The notes under the pieces: model-generated
Told to the model about the DNA's origin: nothing
The model's input: only the letters and a program-made list of their open reading frames with translations
Database searches by the model: none
NCBI RefSeq assembly: GCF_004745425.1
Contig: NZ_PGGK01000010.1
Coordinates: forward strand, 29,580 to 93,579
Length of the DNA: 64,000 bases
Source: Methanolobus halotolerans
Lineage (GTDB): Archaea; Halobacteriota; Methanosarcinia; Methanosarcinales; Methanosarcinaceae
Reading direction: 5' to 3'
Shown here: one piece after another, positions 52,809 through 62,382 of the stretch
Layout: each line of letters starts with the position of its first letter
How positions within the stretch are numbered: the first letter of the stretch is position 1
Position numbers and translations under genes: made by a program

Positions 52809-53008
52809 ATGAATTCTCCTTTTGCTACTTCCTGCTTTGATCTTATAATGATGCTGGCTTAAAGACTTGTAAGTTAAATAATAGTTGGTCGTATAGAAAG
52901 GCAATTCAGTTCAGATATTTTCCTCAAAACGTCTCTTTACGATAGTTTTATATACTGTATTCACACCAATGGTGCATCACAAGACGTATATGTACGCAGA
53001 CAAATTAG

Positions 53009-53275
<267 letters not shown>

Positions 53276-53371
53276 AACGAACGTAAAATATAAGAACTAA
53301 TAGCCATATCAGGTGTCATTCCAACCGGTATGCGATTATATTTATAAATTCAAGTCAAAAGGTGATAATAA

Positions 53372-53542
53372 ATGTCAAAAGGTACTCCCTCAATGGGTAA
53401 AAGGCAAAAGCGCACACACGTAAAGTGCAGGCGCTGTGGTAGTGTCTCACTCAATATTCATACAAAACAGTGTACTTCCTGTGGTTTCGGGAAGACACCT
53501 CGCATGAGAAGTTACCAGTGGCAGGCAAAGTGCAAATTTTAA
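53372..53542 (+). CDS. rpl37e: Ribosomal protein L37e
   Basis: A 56-residue zinc-ribbon ribosomal protein: [20 protein letters not shown], then [20 protein letters not shown] and a C-terminal [12 protein letters not shown]. The four zinc cysteines are at residues 19, 22, 34 and 37 as two CxxC pairs. GGTGAT lies 6 bases before the ATG. It is specific to archaea and eukaryotes. A run of nine T begins 8 bases after the stop codon. Confidence 0.97.
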   Translation: MSKGTPSMGKRQKRTHVKCRRCGSVSLNIHTKQCTSCGFGKTPRMRSYQWQAKCKF

Positions 53543-53549
53543 CTGCCCG

Positions 53550-53558
53550 TTTTTTTTT
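53550..53558 (+). terminator. T9 tract between rpl37e and purF
   Basis: Nine consecutive T directly after rpl37e and 17 bases before the purF start. U-tracts alone can terminate archaeal transcription, so part of the transcript may end here, lowering purF expression relative to the ribosomal gene. Confidence 0.45.
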
Positions 53559-53575
53559 ACACACCCGGGATTAAA

Positions 53576-54994
53576 ATGCGTGAAGAATGTGGTGTTGTGG
53601 GTGTGGTCAAATATGGTGATGAATCACATCCTGTACCGGCTGCACTTCAGATGTATTATGCCATGTATGCATTACAGCATCGAGGGCAAGAGTCCTCGGG
53701 TATAACTGTCTATGATGGTAAAGAAGCCCACTCTATCAAGGGTATGGGGCTTGTACCTGAGGTCTATAAAAAGAATGATCTTCTGGGGCTCAAAGGCAAA
53801 GTGGGTATAGGCCATGTGCGTTATTCCACAACGGGTGATTCCAGGATTGAGAACTGCCAGCCTTTCATTGTCAAATACAAGAGTGGCAGTGTTGCAATAG
53901 CCCATAACGGTAATCTTATCAACGGTCCTGAACTTAGAAAAAAACTTGAAACAGAGGGTCATATCTTTGTTGCAAGTTCGGACACCGAGGTCATAGCACA
54001 TCTTCTCGTGAAAGAACTTCTTAAATACGACTCAGTAGTAGCGATAAGCAACGTGATGAAGCAGTTGAACGGTTCTTATTCACTGACTATTCTTATAGAT
54101 GATGTGCTTATAGCTGTAAGGGATCCATTTGGATTCAAACCTCTATGCATAGGCACCATCGATTCGGGATATGTTGTGGCTTCGGAAAGTGTGGCCATCG
54201 ATACTTTGAATGGAGAACTGCTCAGAGATGTCAAACCTGGAGAGCTGGTGATGTTCCTTGACGGTGATATTGAATCACACCAGCTTTTCCACGAAGTCAA
54301 TTCTGCACATTGTGTTTTCGAATATATCTATTTTGCACGTCCGGATTCTATTATAGATGGCAGGCTTGTTTACAAGGTGAGAGAACGGATAGGCGAGAGG
54401 CTTGCAAAGGACTATCCTGTGGACGCCGACATGGTCTCTCCTGTGCCTGACTCGGGAATCACTTCTGCAATAGGTTATGCCCGTGAGTCCAATATCGACT
54501 ATGAAGAGAGCCTCATGAAGAACCGTTATATAGGGCGGACCTTTATTTTGCCCGGGCAGGCTATGCGTGAGACTGCAGTTCGCCTTAAGATGAATACTAT
54601 TGCTGAGAACATTAAAGACAAGAGTATAATTCTTATTGACGATAGTGTTGTAAGGGGAACGACCTCCCGGCGTATTATTGATATGATAAAGAAAGCAGGT
54701 GCCCGGGAAGTTCATGCCCGGATCGGCAGCCCTCCTATAGTTGCTCCGTGCTATCTGGGTATAGATATGGCCTCAAGGGATGAGCTGATAGCGGCTCACA
54801 AGACAACAAAGGGTGTTGAAGCTGTTATAAATGCAGATTCTCTCGGATATCTGAGCATCGAAGGTCTGGTGGATTCGATCGGATTCGATAGGGATGACCT
54901 CTGTATTGGTTGCCTGACAGGAGCTTATCCTGTTGATATACCGGGAGAGAAGATGTGTAATCGAAGACAACTGAAAATCCATGAGTTCCAGTAG
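53576..54994 (+). CDS. purF: PurF, amidophosphoribosyltransferase
   Basis: A 472-residue PurF. Cys5 (MREECGVVGV) is the glutaminase nucleophile, exposed after removal of a four-residue propeptide. The N-terminal Ntn domain has LQHRGQESSGI and GHVRYSTTG. The C-terminal phosphoribosyltransferase domain has the PRPP loop ILIDDSVVRGTTSRRI. Cysteines near the end (LCIGCLTGAYPV with earlier APCYLG) could bind an Fe-S cluster, as in the Bacillus-type enzymes. It commits PRPP to purine synthesis. Confidence 0.97.
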   Translation: MREECGVVGVVKYGDESHPVPAALQMYYAMYALQHRGQESSGITVYDGKEAHSIKGMGLVPEVYKKNDLLGLKGKVGIGHVRYSTTGDSRIENCQPFIVKYKSGSVAIAHNGNLINGPELRKKLETEGHIFVASSDTEVIAHLLVKELLKYDSVVAISNVMKQLNGSYSLTILIDDVLIAVRDPFGFKPLCIGTIDSGYVVASESVAIDTLNGELLRDVKPGELVMFLDGDIESHQLFHEVNSAHCVFEYIYFARPDSIIDGRLVYKVRERIGERLAKDYPVDADMVSPVPDSGITSAIGYARESNIDYEESLMKNRYIGRTFILPGQAMRETAVRLKMNTIAENIKDKSIILIDDSVVRGTTSRRIIDMIKKAGAREVHARIGSPPIVAPCYLGIDMASRDELIAAHKTTKGVEAVINADSLGYLSIEGLVDSIGFDRDDLCIGCLTGAYPVDIPGEKMCNRRQLKIHEFQ

Positions 54995-55354
54995 TTATGC
55001 AAAAATCCATATAATTCAGTGTAGTTGTCCGTCCGTTATATTTGCAACATAATACACTGGGAAACTATACTAATATACAGGCTCATTTGTTGTCTATTTG
55101 TATAAATTCTTCATTTACAGGGCTTGTACCAATTTTGTGGTATTTTTCTTTTTTTTGTCTATGTCTGACCTGCAGGTTAAATGAGACCAGGGACCAATAT
55201 ATTAGAATTTATTAGTTAACTTTTTCCGGTTTCGGTAATGGCCTGAATTCCGGTGCAAAGTCAAAAATTCACTTTTCAAGATTTTTAAATATGTAATATA
55301 AAACTAATTATAATATGACTAATTAATAAATCGATGAAAATAAAAACTGATAAA
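54995..55354. other. Intergenic region after purF with a T-rich terminator-like stretch
   Basis: 360 AT-rich bases between purF and the minus-strand tRNA gene. TTTTTCTTTTTTTT at 55143-55156 is a likely U-rich terminator for purF. I see no gene. Confidence 0.5.
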
Positions 55355-55429
<75 letters not shown>

Positions 55430-55549
55430 TTGAAGAAGGTGCGTTTGCTTGAAAGCACCCTATAGATGTCCGTTTCTTAGATAAACTTTTCCTTTGAAAA
55501 AGCTTGGAACTGCTGGAAATACTATGGAATGGATGTCCTGGTATCAGGT

Positions 55550-56329
55550 TTATTTTCCAAGCTTTTCGATGGCAATTTCGGCAGCTTTTTTTCCTGATAG
55601 CATCATGCCGCCAAATATTGGTCCCATCCTGGGGGCGCCTGCAACTGCATTTGCTGCCATGCCGGTGACTATGAGTCCGGGGTAGACTTCTTTTGTTGTC
55701 TCCATAAGGATGCGCTCACCTACATCAGCCCACATTGGTTTTTCACCTATGACTCCGAGTTCTCCCATCTGTGCACCGGGTATCTTACGCTGAATGGTAC
55801 TGCAGATGGCTGCATCATGTCCTGTGCCGTCAATGACAAGTTTTGCACGGATGGCAAGGGGGTCAACATGAAGACGGCTCATGGATACGGGTCCCCAGTT
55901 TATGACAAGGCCACATACTGCATCGTTCTCACGTATCATTACATCTTCTACATCTATCAGGTTGAATATCTCTGCACCTGCCGCTGTAGCGCCGGTTATG
56001 AGCCTTCCCACGGATTCTATGGAGCTTGCAACAAAGTAACCTTTCTCATATTCGTGATAGTTGATATTAAAGTCATCCAGGATGTTTTTTGCCTCTTCCT
56101 GCACAACGATTCGTGGGAACATCATTCCTCCGCCCCACATCCCTCCTCCTATGGAGAGTTTCTTTTCAAATATCACAGTCTTCACTCCTGCATCGGCCAG
56201 ATACCTGGCAGCAACCAGGTTTGCCGGTCCTCCTCCGACAAGTGCGACATCAACATCCGTATAATCAAGGAATGTCCTGGTATATTCCTCTACTATAGCC
56301 CTTGTAATAACGAGCTCATCCAATTCCAT
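55550..56329 (-). CDS. thi4: Thi4, thiazole synthase of the archaeal type
   Basis: A 259-residue Thi4 with the dinucleotide-binding ALVGGGPANLVAARYLADAG (about residues 29-48), GGGMWGGGMMFPRIVV and a C-terminal GMAANAVAGAPRMGPIFGGM. Where yeast Thi4 has its sacrificial cysteine, this protein has histidine (SRLHVDPLAI), the mark of methanogen enzymes that use sulfide catalytically instead of sacrificing a residue. It converts NAD and glycine to the thiazole precursor of thiamine. ThiDN in this window completes the coupling. Confidence 0.94.
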   Translation of the reverse strand: MELDELVITRAIVEEYTRTFLDYTDVDVALVGGGPANLVAARYLADAGVKTVIFEKKLSIGGGMWGGGMMFPRIVVQEEAKNILDDFNINYHEYEKGYFVASSIESVGRLITGATAAGAEIFNLIDVEDVMIRENDAVCGLVINWGPVSMSRLHVDPLAIRAKLVIDGTGHDAAICSTIQRKIPGAQMGELGVIGEKPMWADVGERILMETTKEVYPGLIVTGMAANAVAGAPRMGPIFGGMMLSGKKAAEIAIEKLGK

Positions 56330-56356
56330 TCAAACGCCTCTTAATCATTATCAGAA

Positions 56357-58681
56357 TTATGGTCTGATAGGAGACATCTGCCTTAAAGATTTTGGGGGTA
56401 AACTCTCTTGCGTCAGAGTGTCTTCAGGCACAGTTTGATCTGTGTTATTGTAAGCTTTCTTTAAATTGATCCAGAATCTGCTACCCTGTCCCTCTGGATT
56501 ATCTTCCACTCCGACCTCACTTTCGACTATCTCGGCTATCCTCTTGACAATCGCAAGTCCCAGTCCCGTTCCTTTGACGCCTTTTTTGTTGACACGTTTA
56601 AAACGATCGAATATGAGCTCCTTGACATCATCAGGTATGCCTTCGCCGGAATCAGTAACATTTACCTTCCAGTAATAATTTGTGTCAACTATATCTATTG
56701 TTATCAGTGCGCCCTCAGGGCTGTATTTAATTGCGTTGGAAATAAAATTAGCGAAGATCTCCTCTATGATCGGGTTAATCATGGAATAATAGGTCCCATT
56801 TGCTCTCAGTTCAAGTGTCATCTGCTTGTCCTCAAGGCTATGTTCGAACTGTTCGACCACATTCCTTAGTATTGCACCTATGTCCATCCTTTCAAGGCGG
56901 ATCTCTTCAATAGATTCAAGTTTGGCGAACTTGGCAGCAATATCTATCATTTCGATCAGTTTATCGTTATTGCGCTTTATACTGTTAACCATATTTTTCT
57001 TTTTTTCGTTGTCTTCAAGCTCCAGAAGAAGATCTGTAAATCCCCTGATGTTGCCGGCAGGATTTAACAGATCATGTCTCATGATATCCGTGAAGAGGTC
57101 TTTAAGTTCGTTGGAATAACGAAGTTCTTCTTCGAACTTCTTTCTTTCACTGGTGTCCATGGTAGTGCCTGCAAGCCTGGAAGGCTCACTGTCGCCTGTC
57201 CATTCAACCACTTTCCCGCGGCTGAGTATCCACTGCCAGTTACTATTTTTGTTCTGCATCCTGAACTCTGACTCAAAGAAAGGTGTTTTCTCACTGAGGT
57301 GGAGGTCGATATTATCCTTTACGGATGGCAGGTCCTCGGAATGGATCATGTTCATCCATGAGCCAAAATCCGGTCTGATGTCACGTGCCTCATAACCTAC
57401 CATCTCTGCCCATCTTTCATTGTAGATAAGCTCATTTGTATGGATGTTCCAGTCCCACATACCCAGGTCCGCACCTTTGAGTGCTAACTCCACCCTCTCC
57501 TGTGTGTTTTTCAGGATCTCCTCTACTTCCTTGCGTTTTGTCACATCACGTACTATTGCGAGTGCATAGCTTGTGTTCTCGTGGTCTGTGAACGTAACGT
57601 TTATCTCAACAGGTATGGATCTGCCTTCCTTTGTGGTTATCGTTTTGTCAATGTCAAGGAATCTGTTCCCGCATATGTCCTGTATCTCTTTTTCCCAGAA
57701 ACGACTCCCAAGCATTTTTTCAGCTTTATCTCCAGACATTTTCAGAATTTCCTCTCTGGAATAACCCAGCTCGTAGCAAGCTGTTTTGTTCACATCGATA
57801 ATGATGCCTTTTACAGAATCGATCACAAAGATAAGGTCATTCGATTTATCGATCAGGTTCTTGAAGAGGCTGAGGTCACTCAGGAAGAATTTATGCTGCA
57901 TAGCCATTCCGACGAGTTCTGACAGGATCTTCAGAGTTTGCTTCCACTCATCGCTGCTTTCTTCCGGAATGTCCGGATTTTCGATGCTAATGAACCCTAT
58001 TATCCTTTCGTCAATATCTATGGGGACAATGATCAGTGAATGAATGCCATGATCCTTCATTATTTCTTTTTCCCTTAATGCGTGGCCTGAAAGAGTATTA
58101 ATGTCTGCAATCGACAGTATTGCTTTTTCATTTATTCTTTCGGCCATCCAGGGATAACCGGACATGTCCTGATTCTTGAACATCATTTTCCTGTTCTGCG
58201 GATTCTCACGGCTCCAGTAAGACTGGATATGAAATGAATTTCCATCCTTGCCAAATAGTACGAGATAATCACACTCGCAATTGCAGAAATTTCCTGTTCT
58301 CTGCAGCGTTTCTCTTATTGCCCTGTCTACATCCTTCGGAGCAATGAACAATGATATTAGCGAAGTGAGAGTGGTCTCTATCTTTGAATTCTGTTCCACC
58401 AGATTCTCTACTTCTGCTTTTTCATCCTTGAGTTCACGGATCTTTTCCTCCAGTTCCAGGTTCATCTTGTCAATACGGGAACTTGCGTATATTATAACTG
58501 AAAAGGTCGCGGCTATCAGGACGGAACTCAGGACTATCATGTCCGTTTCGTCAGTTAGTATAAATGATGCTACTATGATTATTCCAAAGACGCATACGAT
58601 AAGAAAGAATACACTATTGGCAAGGTTCGGAATCTTCATGTGCGCATCCTTTTTCAGGCGCTTAATTGCAGAACTATCCAT
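56357..58681 (-). CDS. Membrane-bound GAF/PAS sensor histidine kinase
   Basis: A 774-residue kinase. Two N-terminal membrane helices (about residues 18-38 and 44-63) are followed by a short coiled coil, a GAF-like domain (about 105-262), PAS (about 272-392) and PAS/PAC (about 400-520: DLGMWDWNIHTNELIYNERW). The dimerisation helix is FTDIMRHDLLNPAGNIRGF, where the phosphorylated His sits in an archaeal-type variant of the H box. The HATPase part has IIEEIFANFISNAIKYSPEG and KGTGLGLAIVKR. The membrane part is too short for outside sensing, so it probably reads a cytoplasmic or membrane signal. No partner regulator is adjacent. Confidence 0.92.
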   Translation of the reverse strand: MDSSAIKRLKKDAHMKIPNLANSVFFLIVCVFGIIIVASFILTDETDMIVLSSVLIAATFSVIIYASSRIDKMNLELEEKIRELKDEKAEVENLVEQNSKIETTLTSLISLFIAPKDVDRAIRETLQRTGNFCNCECDYLVLFGKDGNSFHIQSYWSRENPQNRKMMFKNQDMSGYPWMAERINEKAILSIADINTLSGHALREKEIMKDHGIHSLIIVPIDIDERIIGFISIENPDIPEESSDEWKQTLKILSELVGMAMQHKFFLSDLSLFKNLIDKSNDLIFVIDSVKGIIIDVNKTACYELGYSREEILKMSGDKAEKMLGSRFWEKEIQDICGNRFLDIDKTITTKEGRSIPVEINVTFTDHENTSYALAIVRDVTKRKEVEEILKNTQERVELALKGADLGMWDWNIHTNELIYNERWAEMVGYEARDIRPDFGSWMNMIHSEDLPSVKDNIDLHLSEKTPFFESEFRMQNKNSNWQWILSRGKVVEWTGDSEPSRLAGTTMDTSERKKFEEELRYSNELKDLFTDIMRHDLLNPAGNIRGFTDLLLELEDNEKKKNMVNSIKRNNDKLIEMIDIAAKFAKLESIEEIRLERMDIGAILRNVVEQFEHSLEDKQMTLELRANGTYYSMINPIIEEIFANFISNAIKYSPEGALITIDIVDTNYYWKVNVTDSGEGIPDDVKELIFDRFKRVNKKGVKGTGLGLAIVKRIAEIVESEVGVEDNPEGQGSRFWINLKKAYNNTDQTVPEDTLTQESLPPKSLRQMSPIRP

Positions 58682-58832
58682 ATTTATACAATTATATTAT
58701 ATCTTAATATATTTATATATTGTCAATATAGTATTTTATTGATGTAGGTGTTTTAAAAAGTGTGTATCTGAAGCTTAAGGGTTAAGTTTAATATTGCTTC
58801 GATTCATTTAAGATATAATATACCTGAAAGGG

Positions 58833-59960
58833 ATGATATTCATCGTAAGGACTGTTCAAAAAGTAAATACTAAAGTGATCAGGGATCCCAGTAAGAACCC
58901 TGTTGAAAGTACCGCCGAGTTTCTGGTTCTTGAGCCCGCAGGTTATCCTATGGCCAGTGTTCTGGAAGAGTATCCGGAGATCGAGAATCCGGGTGTGTTC
59001 GAACATTATGCCCGGGAGCAGTGGGATGGATTCGTTGCCCGCAAGGGTGAATATCTGTTCGACAAGCGAATGTATCCGGATTTTGCTTACCGGATCACAG
59101 AAGTGCAACCTTGTGAATCTGTAATTGGACTCAAGACCAAGATTATAGTGAAAGATTTAGTGGTCAGCAGTGCGCCTACTGTCGAATTCACAAGTGATGT
59201 CTTTTTCGATGATGTGATCGGACAGCACAGCGCAAGGCGAAAATGCAGGCTTATCGAACGTTTTCTGGAACAGCCTGAAATGTTCGGACGCTGGGCGCCA
59301 AGGAACGTGCTCTTTTTCGGACCTTCCGGGACTGGCAAGACCATGTTTGCCAAGGCTCTTGCGAACAAGACCCATGTCCCTATACTTCCGGTCAAAGCTA
59401 CTGAACTGATAGGGGAGTTCGTGGGTGAAGGTGCTCGTCAGATACACCAGCTCTATGAACGTGCGCAGGAAATGGCTCCGTGTATTATCTTCATTGACGA
59501 ACTGGATGCTATTGCCCTTGACAGGAGGCATCAGGAATTGCGTGGAGATGTGGCCGAGATAGTCAATTCATTACTTACGGAAATGGACGGGATTGTCGAA
59601 CGTCCGGGTATTTGCACAATAGGGGCTACCAACCGTAATGATACGATCGATCCGGCTGTACGCAGCAGGTTCGAAGAGGAGATAGAGTTCACCCTGCCTG
59701 ATGAAAATGAGCGTCTTGCAATACTCGAATCGAACATAAAGACATTCCCGATCCCTGTAAAAGATGTTAATCTTAAAGTCATCGCAAAGATGACAAAAGG
59801 GCTTTCAGGAAGGGATCTTGTTGGTAAGGTGCTCAAAACCGCACTTCATAATGTTATCATTGAGGACAGGGAAAATGTTACTCAGGATGATCTGCGTACC
59901 TCTGTTAAGAAAATAATGAAAGTCCAGACAAAATTGGATCCTGAAAGCCTGTACATTTAA
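58833..59960 (+). CDS. AAA ATPase, archaeal FtsH/Cdc48-like
   Basis: A 375-residue AAA protein. The N-terminal 110 residues are a beta-rich unknown domain (TAEFLVLEPAGYPMASV). The AAA core has Walker A FGPSGTGKT (about residues 168-176), pore-loop segment GEFVGEGARQIHQLY, Walker B CIIFIDELDAIALD and SRH GATNRNDTIDPAVRSRFEEE. The C-terminal lid is GLSGRDLVGKVLKTALHNV. It resembles the archaeal COG1223 group, thought to act in protein unfolding or degradation. It is followed 39 bases later by a small unknown gene. Confidence 0.9.
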   Translation: MIFIVRTVQKVNTKVIRDPSKNPVESTAEFLVLEPAGYPMASVLEEYPEIENPGVFEHYAREQWDGFVARKGEYLFDKRMYPDFAYRITEVQPCESVIGLKTKIIVKDLVVSSAPTVEFTSDVFFDDVIGQHSARRKCRLIERFLEQPEMFGRWAPRNVLFFGPSGTGKTMFAKALANKTHVPILPVKATELIGEFVGEGARQIHQLYERAQEMAPCIIFIDELDAIALDRRHQELRGDVAEIVNSLLTEMDGIVERPGICTIGATNRNDTIDPAVRSRFEEEIEFTLPDENERLAILESNIKTFPIPVKDVNLKVIAKMTKGLSGRDLVGKVLKTALHNVIIEDRENVTQDDLRTSVKKIMKVQTKLDPESLYI

Positions 59961-59999
59961 GGATCATCTTTTTAAATCTGACAACTATATCGGTGAGAC

Positions 60000-60266
60000 A
60001 TGTCTGAGGTAAAGGAATCTGATAGGTTTGAGTGTGTTATTATTAACGTGATCGACTCCCTCATGTGGAAAGGAGTTGTTGTCGAAGAGACTCGGTCCGG
60101 AGGGCGCGTATATTTCGGAAAGGTCAAGCAGGAAGGCTTCAGTTATGGCCCCGGTGACACTCTATACATAGGCGTGAAATCTCTTCCTTACGGAATTGAG
60201 GAGATGAAAACAGAAGTTTCTCTCTACGATGCAGACGACCGGAAACTGGACTGGACTTTCCTCTGA
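60000..60266 (+). CDS. Unknown 88-residue protein
   Basis: I do not recognise this family. The 88 residues are predicted mostly beta: VIDSLMWKGVVVEETRSGGR, YFGKVKQEGFSYGPGDTLYI, then SLYDADDRKLDWTF. The composition and alternating strands suggest a small SH3- or OB-like barrel. It lies 39 bases downstream of the AAA ATPase gene on the same strand and ends two bases from the convergent rnz stop, so it may be a partner or adaptor of that ATPase. Confidence 0.75.
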   Translation: MSEVKESDRFECVIINVIDSLMWKGVVVEETRSGGRVYFGKVKQEGFSYGPGDTLYIGVKSLPYGIEEMKTEVSLYDADDRKLDWTFL

Positions 60267-60268
60267 AC

Positions 60269-61213
60269 CTATCTGTTTGTTTTGTTTTTGAATTCAGTTC
60301 TATCCTGATATGGTACTTCGATCTCCATCATGTCTTCGGCGACAGTAACATTCTCAAAGACCGCTTTTGCTTCTTCAAAAAGGGGTGTTACGTCGTCCGA
60401 GTACCTGGAACTGATGTGAGTCAGTATGAGTTGGCGGACATTTGCTTTCTTTGCGAGGTTAGCTGCTTCTTCAGCAGTCGTGTGCATTGATTCGATGGCC
60501 CATTCTTGTTGATCTTTTGCCAGTGTAGCGTCATGGATGAGAATGTCGGCATCCCTGCTTGTTTCCAGTATGGCGTTGCATGGACGTGTATCTCCGCTAT
60601 AGACTATCTTCCTTCCGGGACGTGACTGTCCCACAACTTCTTCTGGCAGGATTGTTCTTCCATTGATCTCTATAGCTTCACCTCTGTGTAGTCTGGAAAA
60701 GAGTGGTCCCGGAGGTACGCCAAGCTCAGTCGCCTTCTCACGATTGAACTTCCCGGTACGCTTTTCCTCAACAAGAGCATAGCCAAGACTTGGTACACTA
60801 TGTTCTGTTTTGATAGCCTGTATCGAGTATCCCTCTCTTTTGATAATGTCTCCTGGCTCAAGATCGACCCCCTCTATCTCAAAGTGCAGTTTATAGTATC
60901 CCAGTGCACTCAATATCTGTACAAACTCATGCACGTGGTGCGGCCCGTATATTTTGAGAGGTTCCGTCCTTCCGTGGAATGACATTGTCTGTATCAGTCC
61001 TGGTATGCCAAGTATGTGGTCGGCATGGAAATGCGATATGAATATGGAGGTCAGGGCCTTCATTCCTGTTTTTGCCCGCATCATCTGCTGTTGCGTTCCC
61101 TCTCCGCAGTCAAAGAGCATGAGCTCGCCGTCACGATTGACCATTACGGCCGAGGTGTTTCGGTTAGTTGTTGGAAGAGATCCGGCTGTCCCTAGAAAAA
61201 TTACACGAAGCAT
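60269..61213 (-). CDS. rnz: Ribonuclease Z
   Basis: A 314-residue metallo-beta-lactamase-fold RNase Z. FLGTAGSLPTTNRNTSA is the typical start, the zinc motif is SHFHADHILGIPGL (about residues 60-73), with further ligands in YSGDTRPC and LTHISSRY. It removes 3' trailers from tRNA precursors. The encoded CCA on tRNA-His in this window is the sort of 3' end that affects RNase Z cutting. It is divergent from rps8e across 222 bases. Confidence 0.96.
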   Translation of the reverse strand: MLRVIFLGTAGSLPTTNRNTSAVMVNRDGELMLFDCGEGTQQQMMRAKTGMKALTSIFISHFHADHILGIPGLIQTMSFHGRTEPLKIYGPHHVHEFVQILSALGYYKLHFEIEGVDLEPGDIIKREGYSIQAIKTEHSVPSLGYALVEEKRTGKFNREKATELGVPPGPLFSRLHRGEAIEINGRTILPEEVVGQSRPGRKIVYSGDTRPCNAILETSRDADILIHDATLAKDQQEWAIESMHTTAEEAANLAKKANVRQLILTHISSRYSDDVTPLFEEAKAVFENVTVAEDMMEIEVPYQDRTEFKNKTNR

Positions 61214-61435
61214 GGGTTCTATTTAGTTATTGGGATATTTATTAATTGCTTTACAAATGTATATTATTTCAATAAAACAGGTCTCTTTGTTTTACTATGT
61301 GATGCTATTTTGTAAGGGGTGGCAATGAAATCGTTCGAAAAGTTCATATACAATCTTATTATTAATGGTACGTCCATAAGTCATATTTAGTTAGAACAAA
61401 ATCAAGTTCATTTTTCACAATCAAGAGGATATATC

Positions 61436-61810
61436 ATGAAATGGCAAGGCAGATCCAGAAGAACATATACAGGCGCCAAGATAAGGGCAGCCCGTGGTAA
61501 GAGAAAATTCGAATTAGGACGTGAGTCTGCTGACACACACGTAAACGAGACCAAGAGGAAGAACATATCCACAACAGGTGGTAACCGGAAGGTCAGACTT
61601 TTGCAGTGTAATGTTGCAAACGTTACCGATTCACAGGGAAAGACCCGGAGATCAGACATTGAAACAGTTGTTGGCAATGCTGCAAGTGAACACTACGTCA
61701 GGCGTAATATCCTTACTAAAGGTTCAGTAGTAAAGACCGCTCTCGGCAATGCTAAGATCACAAGCCGTCCTGGCCAGGATGGTGTGGTGAACGCAGTATT
61801 GATCGAATGA
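61436..61810 (+). CDS. rps8e: Ribosomal protein S8e
   Basis: A 124-residue small-subunit protein of archaeal length. Recognised by [20 protein letters not shown] at the start, [20 protein letters not shown] and NHY-like region [17 protein letters not shown]. It has no bacterial counterpart. A GAGGATAT leader (61424-61431) gives the ribosome-binding site. Confidence 0.96.
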   Translation: MKWQGRSRRTYTGAKIRAARGKRKFELGRESADTHVNETKRKNISTTGGNRKVRLLQCNVANVTDSQGKTRRSDIETVVGNAASEHYVRRNILTKGSVVKTALGNAKITSRPGQDGVVNAVLIE

Positions 61811-61852
61811 TCTGAAATCTCATCTTTTTTTCGTTATAATGGGTTGCTGAAT

Positions 61853-62344
61853 ATGGATGGAAAAACGCGTCATATCCTGGAATGCCTCGAGGCAGATGCG
61901 AAGATCTCACATGAAAAAGTTGCAACCCTGACGGGTATTCCTGTTGAAGATGTTAGCAGGATGGTCGGGGAAATGGAGAATAACGGTGTCATCCGTAAAT
62001 ACAAGACCGTTATCGACTGGGACCTTGCAGGTGATGAGAATGTATATGCTATAATCGAACTGAAGGTCAGCCTTGAGCGCAGGCTCGGATATCAGGCTCT
62101 TGTGGAACGACTTTATAAGTTCCCCGAGGTCCGGTCTGTGAGACTGCTTTCCGGGCAGTATGATCTCTCCCTCACCGTATCCGGAAGATCAATGAAAGAA
62201 GTTGCTTTCTTTGTTGCGGAGAAGATATCCACTCTTGATCAGGTGCAGCATACTACAACTCACTTTGTCCTTAAGACCTATAAGGAGGATGGAGTGATTC
62301 TTCATGAGCAGGATCATGTTGCGCGTTTACCTGTCACTCCTTAA
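61853..62344 (+). CDS. Lrp/AsnC-family transcriptional regulator
   Basis: A 163-residue Lrp-type protein. The helix-turn-helix is in AKISHEKVATLTGIPVEDVS (about residues 15-34) and the RAM effector domain is VYAIIELKVS through VRLLSGQYDLSLTVSGRS. The ATG at 61853 is preferred to a TTG 9 bases upstream. It precedes an aminotransferase gene by 38 bases on the same strand, a recurrent archaeal pair, so it probably controls that gene in response to an amino acid. Confidence 0.92.
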   Translation: MDGKTRHILECLEADAKISHEKVATLTGIPVEDVSRMVGEMENNGVIRKYKTVIDWDLAGDENVYAIIELKVSLERRLGYQALVERLYKFPEVRSVRLLSGQYDLSLTVSGRSMKEVAFFVAEKISTLDQVQHTTTHFVLKTYKEDGVILHEQDHVARLPVTP

Positions 62345-62382
62345 CTCATGCCTGAAAATTATGGATAAAGGAAGTCTGATGT

